Below, piece by piece: positions 16,835 through 24,762 of a stretch of 64,000 nt of DNA. A program made the translations under genes and the position numbers. The stretch lies in the NCBI RefSeq assembly GCF_003628535.1, contig NZ_RBCI01000004.1, positions 558,001 to 622,000 on the forward strand, given 5' to 3'. The notes beneath the pieces are model-generated. The model searched no databases and had not been told where the DNA came from. It worked only from the letters and a program-made list of their open reading frames with translations. This DNA comes from Flavisolibacter nicotianae. Its GTDB lineage: Bacteria > Bacteroidota > Bacteroidia > Chitinophagales > Chitinophagaceae. Within the stretch, counting starts at the first letter, position 1, and each line of letters starts with the position of its first letter.

Positions 16835-17204
16835 ACTGCAAGCCTGTAAGCCGGATTCTGTTTCCCGCGGTTGCGGGACCGCTGTCATTTATCTGGGATG
16901 GCCATCGCTGACCACCTCTATCTGCCTACCCACCCGGCTCGGGCGGGCCGCCCTCAGGCACCGGTATATTTGGCATTTCAGCACGCAAGGTTTACCCCGG
17001 CCTGTTGTTGCCAACACGCCCCGTAGGCTCTTACCCTACGTTTTCACCCTCACCTCCTGATCGCTCAGGATCGGCAGTTATTTTCTGTGGCACTCTCTGT
17101 TGCCTTCTTTACGAAGGCACCCACCCGTTAGGTGGTGCGTTGCCCTGTGCTGTCCGGACTTTCCTTGCGGTTTGTTACAACCACACGACAGCGCGACTTG
17201 CAGT
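16835..17204 (-). ncRNA. rnpB: RNase P RNA (bacterial type A)
   Basis: The catalytic RNA of RNase P matures tRNA 5' ends. On the minus strand the 5' part contains AGGAAAGTCCGGACA, the universal P4/CRII-side signature, and the 3' part contains CAGAATCCGGCTTACAGGC. The outermost helix P1 pairs ACTGCAAG at the 5' end (17197-17204) with CTTGCAGT at the 3' end (16835-16842), which sets the boundaries. A T run immediately after the 3' arm can make P1 part of a terminator. The 370-base size suits type A. A TACATTTG promoter element ends five bases upstream, which agrees with the predicted 5' end. Confidence 0.95.
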
Positions 17205-17208
17205 GGCG

Positions 17209-17216
17209 CAAATGTA
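17209..17216 (-). promoter_or_regulatory. Candidate -7 element for rnpB
   Basis: The minus strand reads TACATTTG, an exact TAnnTTTG match. Its last G lies five bases before the first base of helix P1. That distance suits a Bacteroidota transcription start and independently supports the rnpB 5' end. Confidence 0.65.
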
Positions 17217-17303
17217 CAACCTTGCGCCGCGATGCGGTTGTTAAGAAATGCGGCCGCCGGTATCCCCTTGTTTTTGTACTTTGACACCATAAAACCAAAG
17301 CAC

Positions 17304-17714
17304 ATGGCCACCTCCCGCATGCAACAGCTTGACTCCATCGATGCCTATATCGCCGCACAACCGCAAGAACAGCAGCCCGCCCTGCAAAAACTGCGTGAGC
17401 TGATAAGAAAGGCTGCGCCAAAAGCCGAAGAAGGAATCAGCTACGGCATGCCGACGTTCAAATACAAAGGAAGCCCGTTGGTTTATTTTGCCGCGTTTAA
17501 ACATCACTACAGCTTTTTCCCGCAGCCGAAAGCCATCGAGGCATTCAAAGCAGAACTGACTGCATATGACACCGCAAAAGGCACGATCCGCCTGCCGCAT
17601 GACAAGCCCCTGCCGGCAAAGTTGCTGACTGCAATCGTGAAGTTCCGGGTCAAGGAAAACGAGGAAAAAGCGGAGCGTAAATCCCAGGCGAAACCGTCGA
17701 AAGCAAAAGCCTGA
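17304..17714 (+). CDS. DUF1801 (YdhG-like) domain protein
   Basis: The 136-residue protein matches DUF1801, a fold shared with frataxin-like iron-chaperone candidates such as YdhG. Typical features are an N-terminal helix IDAYIAAQPQEQQPALQKLR, then IRKAAPKAEEGISYGMPTFK, KGSPLVYFAAFKHHYSFFP, and GTIRLPHDKPLPAKLLTAIV. The C terminus is a Lys/Glu-rich tail. The start at 17304 removes an N-terminal extension of different composition that overlaps the rnpB promoter. It is cytoplasmic. The biochemical role of most family members is unproven. Confidence 0.85.
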   Translation: MATSRMQQLDSIDAYIAAQPQEQQPALQKLRELIRKAAPKAEEGISYGMPTFKYKGSPLVYFAAFKHHYSFFPQPKAIEAFKAELTAYDTAKGTIRLPHDKPLPAKLLTAIVKFRVKENEEKAERKSQAKPSKAKA

Positions 17715-17749
17715 ATACTCTCTTACCACGTCCATTTACTTTTTTAGTC

Positions 17750-19270
17750 ATGCAAAAAAAAATTCTCATTCTCCTGGGCATTCTATTGCTCAAGATCGTT
17801 CTGCATTACCTGCTCATCCACCCTGCCTACGAACTGCACCGCGACGAATACCTCCATCTTGACCAGGGCCGTCACCTGGCCTGGGGCTATATTTCCGTTC
17901 CGCCTGTTACCTCATGGTTCTCCTTTCTTCTTCGCCTGCTGGGCAACGGCGTTTTCTGGATCAAATTCGTCCCGGCACTTTTTGGTGCGCTTACGATCCT
18001 TGTTGCCTGGAAAATTGTGTTGGAACTCAAAGGCGGCTTGTTTGCCTGTGTGCTTTGCTCATTTGCCCTGCTGTTTTGCATCCTTTTGCGCATTAACATC
18101 CTTTACCAGCCCAGTTCCTTTGACGTTTTTTTCTGGACGCTGACCTATTATACCCTGATCCGCTACATCAATACGAAACGAACCAGGTGGCTGTATGCTA
18201 CGTGCCTTTCGCTTGCCTTTGGATTTCTCAGCAAATACAACATCTTGTTCCTGGCCGCCGGCCTTTTCCCTGCACTGCTGCTATCGGAACACCGCCGGAT
18301 CTTTACGAACAAACATTTTTACGTTAGTCTACTGATCGGTCTCCTGGTCGTTTCTCCCAACCTCGTCTGGCAATACCAAAACCATTTTCCGACGCTGGCA
18401 CAATTGCGGGAATTGTCGGAAAGGCAGTTGGTGCATGTCAATCGTTTTAATTTCCTCAAAGAACAGGTGCTTTTCTTCCTGAGCGGAATTTTTGTGCTGC
18501 TGGCCGGACTGGCCGGTTTCCTTTTATACAGGCCGTTCAGGCCCTACCGGTTTGTGCTGGTCAGTTTTGCGATCACCCTTGCCCTGTTTCTATTTTTCCA
18601 GGCAAAAAGCTATTACTCGGTTGGCCTCTACCCGGTCCTTCTCTCCTTTGGCGCCGTTTACCTTGAAAGGCTTTTTTCAGCCAAAGGCCGAACGTTTCTT
18701 CGGTCGGTGTCGCTCCTGTTGCTGTTGGCACTTTCCGTTCCGTTTGTGCTGCTGGCCTTTCCCATTCATCCGCCGGCTTATTATGCCAGCCACCAGCAGC
18801 CGTACAAAAACATGGGCGCTTTGCGCTGGGAAGACGGACAGGATCACCAACTGCCGCAGGATTATGCCGACATGACCGGCTGGAAGGAACTGGCGCAAAA
18901 AACCGACTCTATTTACAGGCTATTGCCCGACAGGGATGCCACCCTTGTGTTGTGCGACAATTACGGGCAGGCCGGCGCCATCAACTATTACTCGGCCTTC
19001 AAAAACATCCGCGCCGTTTCGTTCAATGCGGATTACGTCAACTGGATGCCGCTGGAAAAACCGATTCAAAATGTGATCCTGGTAAAAGAGGTCGACGACG
19101 AAGACAGCAGCCGGCAAAAAGAACAGCCTTTGTTTCAACGGATCCTTCAGACCGGAAGTATTGAAAATCCGTATGCGAGGGAAAAGGGCACAAAGATCTT
19201 TTTACTGGAAGGTGCAAAAATTGATGTTAACGAGCGGCTGCGAATGGAGATCCAAAGTCGCAAACGATAA
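17750..19270 (+). CDS. GT39-type (ArnT/PMT-like) membrane glycosyltransferase
   Basis: The 506-residue protein resembles family-39 glycosyltransferases, which move sugars from polyprenyl-phosphate donors to lipid or protein acceptors on the outer side of the cytoplasmic membrane. The first loop carries YELHRDEYLHLDQG, with the acidic residues expected for the catalytic loop. About ten membrane segments follow (e.g. GALTILVAWKIVLEL, YVSLLIGLLVVSPNLVW). A soluble C-terminal domain of about 140 residues starts near HPPAYYASHQQPYKNMG. It is 35 bases after the DUF1801 gene and may share its transcript. Donor and acceptor are unknown; lipid A modification and protein O-glycosylation are both possible. 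Confidence 0.85.
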   Translation: MQKKILILLGILLLKIVLHYLLIHPAYELHRDEYLHLDQGRHLAWGYISVPPVTSWFSFLLRLLGNGVFWIKFVPALFGALTILVAWKIVLELKGGLFACVLCSFALLFCILLRINILYQPSSFDVFFWTLTYYTLIRYINTKRTRWLYATCLSLAFGFLSKYNILFLAAGLFPALLLSEHRRIFTNKHFYVSLLIGLLVVSPNLVWQYQNHFPTLAQLRELSERQLVHVNRFNFLKEQVLFFLSGIFVLLAGLAGFLLYRPFRPYRFVLVSFAITLALFLFFQAKSYYSVGLYPVLLSFGAVYLERLFSAKGRTFLRSVSLLLLLALSVPFVLLAFPIHPPAYYASHQQPYKNMGALRWEDGQDHQLPQDYADMTGWKELAQKTDSIYRLLPDRDATLVLCDNYGQAGAINYYSAFKNIRAVSFNADYVNWMPLEKPIQNVILVKEVDDEDSSRQKEQPLFQRILQTGSIENPYAREKGTKIFLLEGAKIDVNERLRMEIQSRKR

Positions 19271-19366
19271 AAGAAGAACCCGTTTGTCCGCTTAAGAAAA
19301 AGAATTTGCAGCAGGCTTTGTAAATTCAGTAAAAAGGCCTTGCCTCGACACATTATCTTTCAACAA

Positions 19367-20161
19367 ATGAAAAGGGCATCCGGTTTTTACATGGGCATGC
19401 TGGTTTGTATTACCAGTTGCCTTGTCTTGACGAAATGCAGCCGCGAATACAGTGCGGAGGGTGTACCGCACAGCGATACCGTTGTGCACCCGCCGATGGT
19501 TGCGGCCTATACGCTGGCCGGAAGCCCCGATGCCTGTTCCGGCGCCTTTGTTGCCGGTACATACATTGTTGATCAACCGCTGGCCAATCTGAATACGGCG
19601 GACCTCCAGGTGACCGTCACCCAAACCGGGAGCTACACCATCAAAACCGATACGGTAAACGGAATGTCTTTTTCGGCCACCGGCGAATTCACCAGGCTGG
19701 GAAAGCAAACCGTCCGTTTGGTTGCGGCAGGCAAACCCGTTCTTGCGGGGCTTTTCAGCTTTCTGCCAAAAGCACCTTCTTCGAATTGCAGTTTTGAAGT
19801 TGGCGTTCAAAACCGTGAGCCACTGGCTACGTATGTTTTGGAATCAGGCTACGGTAATCCAAACCCTTGTATTTATACAATCGCGGGAAGTTATCACACA
19901 CAAACACCGTTGACAAACGCCAATTCCGTATCGATGAGCGTCTATGTACAGCAGCCCGGAAACTTTACCATTCAAACATCGAAAGTCAATGGAATGGTCT
20001 TTTCCGCTTCCGGAAATTTTACAAACACCGGTTCACAATACATCACACTCACCGGCTCGGGGATACCGGTAACGGCCGGTAGGTTTACATTGATTCCGCA
20101 GATCATAGGCCCCCATCCACTAGGCGGGGAATCCTGCGCTCTCCCGGTTACCGTACAATAA
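19367..20161 (+). CDS. Lipoprotein with two tandem copies of an unnamed ~110-residue domain
   Basis: The 264-residue product begins MKRASGFYMGMLVCITSCLV and reaches a cysteine in VLTKCSREYS, consistent with a lipoprotein signal. The mature part is two copies of the same module. Copy 1 runs from YTLAGSPDAC to FEVGV and copy 2 from YVLESGYGNPNPC to PVTVQ. Shared landmarks are a leading Cys, the pattern AGTYIVDQPL or AGSYHTQTPL, a strand VTVTQTGSYTIKTD or VYVQQPGNFTIQTS, then VNGMSFSATGEF or VNGMVFSASGNF, and a final Gly-Pro-Val strand with a second Cys region. It looks all-beta, Ig-like. No name is known to me. It is probably surface or periplasmic. Confidence 0.75.
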   Translation: MKRASGFYMGMLVCITSCLVLTKCSREYSAEGVPHSDTVVHPPMVAAYTLAGSPDACSGAFVAGTYIVDQPLANLNTADLQVTVTQTGSYTIKTDTVNGMSFSATGEFTRLGKQTVRLVAAGKPVLAGLFSFLPKAPSSNCSFEVGVQNREPLATYVLESGYGNPNPCIYTIAGSYHTQTPLTNANSVSMSVYVQQPGNFTIQTSKVNGMVFSASGNFTNTGSQYITLTGSGIPVTAGRFTLIPQIIGPHPLGGESCALPVTVQ

Positions 20162-20184
20162 CTTTTTATTGAAAAATTCCAGTG

Positions 20185-21207
20185 CTACACCTTGAAATAA
20201 ATCTCGGTGGCACCGTACCCAAAAGACGGGTGATACTGGTTGACGAATGACTTCACCTCTTTTCGCAACCGCAGGAGCTCATGGATTTCGTCGCGAAGTT
20301 TACCGCTGCCGATGCCGTGGATCACGATCAGTTGCGGCTGGTAATTGGCCAGAGCGGCTTCATACCATTTTTCAAATTCTTTCAACTGCAGGTTCAGGAT
20401 CTCACCGTTCGACAGGTGTTTCCAGTTGTCGGTGAGCTTTTCGATGTGCAGATCAACCACGGTTCGCGGCGGCAGGATGTGCTGGCGGATATCTTTCAGG
20501 CTGTAAATCTTGGTTCCCTTTGTTACCGGCGTTTCCACGATATCCTCGTAGGGCTTGTCGGGATAGCGGTCGAAGAGTTGATAGGCAAATGTGGCTTCAC
20601 CTTTTTCTTTTAGTTGCTCGATGCGCTCAAACAACTGTTTCGGTTTGATCTTTACCGAGGCCTCGTAATAATCGGCTTTTTTCTTATCCGGCTTGAGAAG
20701 AGAAAATTCAAAGACAAAGGCCGGGCTGTCGTTCATGTCTTCAAAGTCCACGTCGTGCAGGTAAAAATCGGAGAAGGCCATGATTTCACCACGAAGCTCA
20801 AACTCCTGCCGGCCAAAAAAATTCAGCGAATAAATAAAATAGAGCGGGGTTTCTGTCCGGTTGACGAGATGAACTTTTAAATCCGTCACGACGTCGTCGC
20901 CAAATTCGTCGGTCATGAATTTGGGCAGGAAAGAAAGCCATGCGCCGTCAGCCACTTTCTTTTCGATAGGCTTCGACACCTTTTTTTCTTTCGGCAGGTC
21001 TTCGATGTATTTCTTCTTCGGTTCCGCGGGAAAAAGTTTTTTTTCCGTGAACCGTTTGAAATAGGGAAAGTCGATCTGGTCCATGTAAGCCGGGAACTTC
21101 ACGCCTCTTACCTGAATCATCACCATCTTGTCGTTAATGATGTCTATCACCTCTCCTTCTTCGTTGGAATGCAACACAATGATCTTATCGCCAACCTGGT
21201 ATTTCAT
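20185..21207 (-). CDS. DUF2027/Smr domain protein
   Basis: The 340-residue protein has an N-terminal KOW/SH3-like barrel (MKYQVGDKIIVLHSNEEGEV), a central DUF2027-type beta domain at about residues 80-200 and a C-terminal Smr domain. The Smr part shows VVDLHIEKLTDNW, then LIVIHGIGSGKLRDEI and the closing GYGATEIYF. Smr domains are nucleases related to the MutS2 C terminus. The HGIGSGKLR loop is the catalytic and nucleic-acid-binding signature, so a DNA- or RNA-cleaving role is plausible. The start was set at 21207, since residues upstream look non-coding. It is probably cytoplasmic. The neighbouring permease is not functionally linked. Confidence 0.85.
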   Translation of the reverse strand: MKYQVGDKIIVLHSNEEGEVIDIINDKMVMIQVRGVKFPAYMDQIDFPYFKRFTEKKLFPAEPKKKYIEDLPKEKKVSKPIEKKVADGAWLSFLPKFMTDEFGDDVVTDLKVHLVNRTETPLYFIYSLNFFGRQEFELRGEIMAFSDFYLHDVDFEDMNDSPAFVFEFSLLKPDKKKADYYEASVKIKPKQLFERIEQLKEKGEATFAYQLFDRYPDKPYEDIVETPVTKGTKIYSLKDIRQHILPPRTVVDLHIEKLTDNWKHLSNGEILNLQLKEFEKWYEAALANYQPQLIVIHGIGSGKLRDEIHELLRLRKEVKSFVNQYHPSFGYGATEIYFKV

Positions 21208-21265
21208 GCATGCAAAGGTAACCGCAGATTCAACGTATTTCCGTTGGATTAACAGGATTGTAAAC

Positions 21266-23023
21266 TTACGACTGCGCCGGCGCAACCGACAGCCGGCTGT
21301 TTCGGTAGCCGTAGAAAAAATACACGACGAGCCCGATGCCAAACCAAATGAAAAAATATTTCCAGTTGGCTCCCGACATGCCTGTAAGGAGGTAAAGGCA
21401 AAACGTCAATCCCAGCAAAGGAATGAGCGACAGGCTGCGCAAAAAAGCAAGAATACTAAGCACAATGCAAATGATCCAAAAGATGATCGTTGCAATTTTC
21501 ACGGCCGGTGTTTGAAACAGGTAGGCACCGGAATTGGATGCATCCCGGTAGTTGCCAAAATCGCCGTTGAACAGTTCTTTGAAATAGGCAGGACTGTAAG
21601 CAACCAGTAACGTAATGGCACCGAGGATCAGCACTGGGTAAATGATCTTGCTGTTGAAATACGGCAGGTGAAATTTGCCTGGCGTTTTTGACCGCCGCGG
21701 GATGAGCAGCACACCGCCGCAAACCAGCACAAAGGCAAACAAGGTCCCGATTGAGGTAAAGTCGAGAACAAAGGTTTTGTCGGTAAACAAAATGGGGACA
21801 CCAACCAGCAAGCCGGTAACAATCGTGGAGAACGAAGGCGTTTTGTATTTGGGATGAATGGTTTGAAACTTGGTCGGCAACAGGCCGTCGCGGCTCATGC
21901 TCATCCAGATGCGGGGCTGTCCCATCTGGAATACCAGCATCACGCTGGTCATGGCCACTACCGCAATGATGGCCACCAGGAACTGCATCCAGCCGATGTT
22001 GAGGTTTTCTTTTTCAAAAATAAATGCCAGCGGGTCACCCACATTGGCAAACTTGCTGTACACCACGGCGCCTGTCAGCACGAGAGAAAGCAAGATGTAA
22101 ACAATGGTACAGATGATCAGCGACCAGATCATCCCCCGCGGCAGGTCCCGCTGCGGATCCTTGCTTTCTTCGGCCAGTACACTAACGGCATCAAAACCGA
22201 TGTAGGCAAAAAAGACCCCGCTGACGGCCGCCATCACACCGCCAAAACCTTCCGGCATAAATGACCGTACGCCGCTGCCATTTTGCGGGAACCAGTTGCC
22301 GGTAAGGCCGTTTGAAAAAATCAGCGAGCCGCCAACAAGTATCACGATCACCACGGCGGCGAGTTTGAGCATCACCATCACGTTGCTGAAGTTTCTGCTT
22401 TCCTTCACGCCGCGGTAAACCAGGTAGGTAATGAGCACGTTGATCAGCAAGGCCGGCAGATCGACGATCAGCCGGAGGCTGCCAAGCAAAGGCGCCGTGT
22501 TCCAGGCTGTTTGCAACTCCTTGTTGGCGGTACCATTCTCCATGGCGATGCGGGCTTCGTGGTAACTGGTGGTGAAATAGCTGGGTATATGGACGTGCAG
22601 TTTATCGAGGAAAGAAGTAAAATAGTCACTCCAGGAAAAGGCCACGTAGATGTTGCCGATAGAATACTCCATCAGCAGGGCCCAGCCAATGATCCAGGCA
22701 AAGAGTTCGCCGAAGGAAGCATAGGCATAGGTGTAAGCACTGCCGGCAACCGGAATGCGGCTCGCAAATTCCGCGTAGCAAAACGCCGTAAATCCGCAGG
22801 CAATACCGCAAATGATAAACAGAACGATCACACCCGGGCCGCCTGAGTTTACTGCGCCTCCAAGACTGCTGAAGCTACCGGCACCAATAATGGCAGCAAT
22901 CCCAAAAAACGTCAGGTCACGAACGGTAAGTACCCGGCTGAGGCCTGTTTGGTGGGCCTCACCTTCCGTCTTGTCGTGCATGATCTCTGTGATGGGTTTA
23001 CGTCGAAAAAGAGGATGTGCCAT
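21266..23023 (-). CDS. APC-superfamily amino-acid permease
   Basis: The 585-residue transporter has about fourteen hydrophobic segments and resembles the cationic amino-acid transporter group. The first helix carries FFGIAAIIGAGSFSSLGGAV, the unwound substrate-binding segment. Later come GSAYTYAYASFGELFAWIIG, FFAYIGFDAVSVLAEESKDP and the conserved loop RDGLLPTKFQTIHPKYKTP. Substrate cannot be assigned beyond amino acids. The gene is transcribed away from the small membrane-protein gene at 23143 and shares a 119-base upstream region with it. No regulator is adjacent. Confidence 0.9.
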   Translation of the reverse strand: MAHPLFRRKPITEIMHDKTEGEAHQTGLSRVLTVRDLTFFGIAAIIGAGSFSSLGGAVNSGGPGVIVLFIICGIACGFTAFCYAEFASRIPVAGSAYTYAYASFGELFAWIIGWALLMEYSIGNIYVAFSWSDYFTSFLDKLHVHIPSYFTTSYHEARIAMENGTANKELQTAWNTAPLLGSLRLIVDLPALLINVLITYLVYRGVKESRNFSNVMVMLKLAAVVIVILVGGSLIFSNGLTGNWFPQNGSGVRSFMPEGFGGVMAAVSGVFFAYIGFDAVSVLAEESKDPQRDLPRGMIWSLIICTIVYILLSLVLTGAVVYSKFANVGDPLAFIFEKENLNIGWMQFLVAIIAVVAMTSVMLVFQMGQPRIWMSMSRDGLLPTKFQTIHPKYKTPSFSTIVTGLLVGVPILFTDKTFVLDFTSIGTLFAFVLVCGGVLLIPRRSKTPGKFHLPYFNSKIIYPVLILGAITLLVAYSPAYFKELFNGDFGNYRDASNSGAYLFQTPAVKIATIIFWIICIVLSILAFLRSLSLIPLLGLTFCLYLLTGMSGANWKYFFIWFGIGLVVYFFYGYRNSRLSVAPAQS

Positions 23024-23142
23024 TCGTTCGTTTTTTTTGGTTGTAAATAAACTGAATAAAACTGATAAAAATCATTTCCCGGATTTACATCCGTCAGGTG
23101 GAAACGAATGGCAGATCGACAATTTTGTGCAACAAAAATGAA

Positions 23143-23502
23143 ATGAAAATGGAAACGACACTTCACCAAACGATCAACACCACCTATACCGGAGAAACAA
23201 CGTCATTATCCATGTGGGGCCGCTTCATGAACTATTGCCAGGGCCAGGAAAACAACCGTCTTTTGTGGCTTGGAGTAATCCTGATGGTGCACGGCTGTAT
23301 CCTTACGCCTATTACTGTATTTGTTACACTTGCTGCAGGACCCAGTTTTAGCCTGTTCATGGTAGCCATTGTAGCCATGGCCATCGCCCTTGTCACCAAC
23401 CTGGCGGCCATGCCTACCCGTATCACAATACCCGCATTTGCACTAAGCATCGTTATTGATATCGCCATTCTTGTTTCATGTGTCTTTTTGGCGCTGTCAT
23501 AA
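23143..23502 (+). CDS. Small hypothetical membrane protein
   Basis: The 119-residue product has three or four hydrophobic segments: LLWLGVILMVHGCILTPITV, FSLFMVAIVAMAIALVTNLA and IPAFALSIVIDIAILVSCVF. A hydrophilic N-terminal stretch of about 45 residues precedes them. The start at MKMETTLHQ was chosen over an upstream ATG at 23098 because A-rich sequence precedes it and the extension has a different composition. No family is recognised. A strong terminator follows 43 bases after the stop, which supports it as a real transcription unit. Confidence 0.65.
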   Translation: MKMETTLHQTINTTYTGETTSLSMWGRFMNYCQGQENNRLLWLGVILMVHGCILTPITVFVTLAAGPSFSLFMVAIVAMAIALVTNLAAMPTRITIPAFALSIVIDIAILVSCVFLALS

Positions 23503-23544
23503 AAGGCAAAGCCACTTGCCCGTCCATCCCTAAGAGGAAATAAA

Positions 23545-23578
23545 AACTCCCGGTCGTCACAACCGGGAGTTCTGTTTT
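23545..23578. terminator. Bidirectional terminator
   Basis: The 10-bp stem AACTCCCGGT/ACCGGGAGTT with a short loop has TTCTGTTTTT on the plus side and TTTTTATTT on the minus side. It ends both the membrane-protein gene and the convergent prenyl-synthase gene. Confidence 0.85.
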
Positions 23579-23598
23579 TAGAAGGTATCTGAACTCAA

Positions 23599-24564
23599 TC
23601 AGTGTTGTCGCTGGATGAGAAAGGCAGCCAGTTCTTTCAATGGCTCCTTGCGTTTCGACACCACGGCCACATCATCGAGGTGTGCCAATGCCTGTGCCAA
23701 ATAATTCTCTTTTAAGGCTTCGGCCCACCGATCCACTTTGCAATCGCGGAAAATAGTGAGGACTTCATCCACTTTGGCATCCGATTCGTCCCTGAGCAAC
23801 TGCTTCAATTTTTCTTTGTGTGCGGGAGAGGCCGTTTCCATGGCATGGATCAGGAGAAATGTTTTTTTATTGGCCCGGATATCACCGCCGATTTGTTTGC
23901 CAAACTTCGCAGCATCGCCAAAGGCATCCAGGTAATCGTCCTGTACCTGGAAGGCCAGCCCGAGTTTTCGACCAAATTCATACAGCAGGTTCTGGCTTCG
24001 CTCCATGGCCCCGCCCAGGATGGCACCCAATTGCAGGCTCGCTGCAAGCAGCACCGATGTTTTCAGGCTGATCATATTTTCGTAAGAGGCAAAGTCCACG
24101 GCATCCATCTTTTCAAAATCCATATCCAGTTGCTGTCCTTCGCAAACTTCTCTCGCCGTTTTGTTGAACAGGTGAATGATGCGCCGGAGGTAAACTGTTT
24201 CAATTTTATTGAGGTAATCATACGCCACCACCAGCATCACGTCGCCGGCCAGCAAAGCCGTGCTGTCGCCAAATTTTTGGTGAACGGTTTGCATGCCGCG
24301 TCGCAGCGGCGCTTTGTCCATGATGTCGTCGTGAATCAGCGTGAAATTGTGAAAGAGTTCAATCGCCCTGGCCACTTCCCAGGCATCCTTACTGATCTCG
24401 TTGAACAATTCGTTGCCCATGAGGCAGAGCACCGGTCTTACCCGTTTGCCACCCAGTTGCAGGAAATAGTTGTTGGGAGTATACAAACTGGCCGGTTCGG
24501 CCGGGAAATGATGGGTGTTGAACGTTTCATTAAACGCCAGTGACAGTTGTTCAAAACTTTGCAT
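23599..24564 (-). CDS. Trans-polyprenyl diphosphate synthase (FPP/GGPP type)
   Basis: The 321-residue enzyme condenses isopentenyl diphosphate with allylic diphosphates, supplying quinone, carotenoid or undecaprenyl precursors. The two aspartate-rich motifs are clear: LIHDDIMDKAPLRRG (first) and FQVQDDYLDAFGD (second). GGKRVRPVLCLMGNELF is near the N terminus and GDVMLVVAYDYL in the middle. The start at MQSFEQLSL (24564) was chosen because the upstream 60 residues do not match the family. The residues before the first motif include bulky side chains, but chain length cannot be fixed confidently. Downstream lies the bidirectional terminator. Confidence 0.92.
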   Translation of the reverse strand: MQSFEQLSLAFNETFNTHHFPAEPASLYTPNNYFLQLGGKRVRPVLCLMGNELFNEISKDAWEVARAIELFHNFTLIHDDIMDKAPLRRGMQTVHQKFGDSTALLAGDVMLVVAYDYLNKIETVYLRRIIHLFNKTAREVCEGQQLDMDFEKMDAVDFASYENMISLKTSVLLAASLQLGAILGGAMERSQNLLYEFGRKLGLAFQVQDDYLDAFGDAAKFGKQIGGDIRANKKTFLLIHAMETASPAHKEKLKQLLRDESDAKVDEVLTIFRDCKVDRWAEALKENYLAQALAHLDDVAVVSKRKEPLKELAAFLIQRQH

Positions 24565-24709
24565 CCGCAAATATGGCGCATAAATAGGAGTTTCTGCTGC
24601 CCGGCAAATTCTGATTCTTGGTTTCGACCGCCGATCAGGTAAAGCCAGCTTTCCATACCCGGTCTTTACTGCCACCTTTTTGAGGCAATCAGAAAATCTT
24701 TCGTGAGTC

Positions 24710-24748
24710 GTGAGTGGCAAAAGAAAGTCCCTCCCATTCACCACTCAC
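24710..24748. repeat. Small intergenic inverted repeat
   Basis: GTGAGTGG at 24710-24717 pairs with CCACTCAC at 24741-24748 across a 23-base loop. It lies between the rnr stop codon and the prenyl-synthase gene. Related CATTCACCATTC or GTGAATGGTGAAT strings occur at 7383-7396 and 31930-31950. Confidence 0.5.
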
Positions 24749-24762
24749 AAGCCGCCTCGCAG

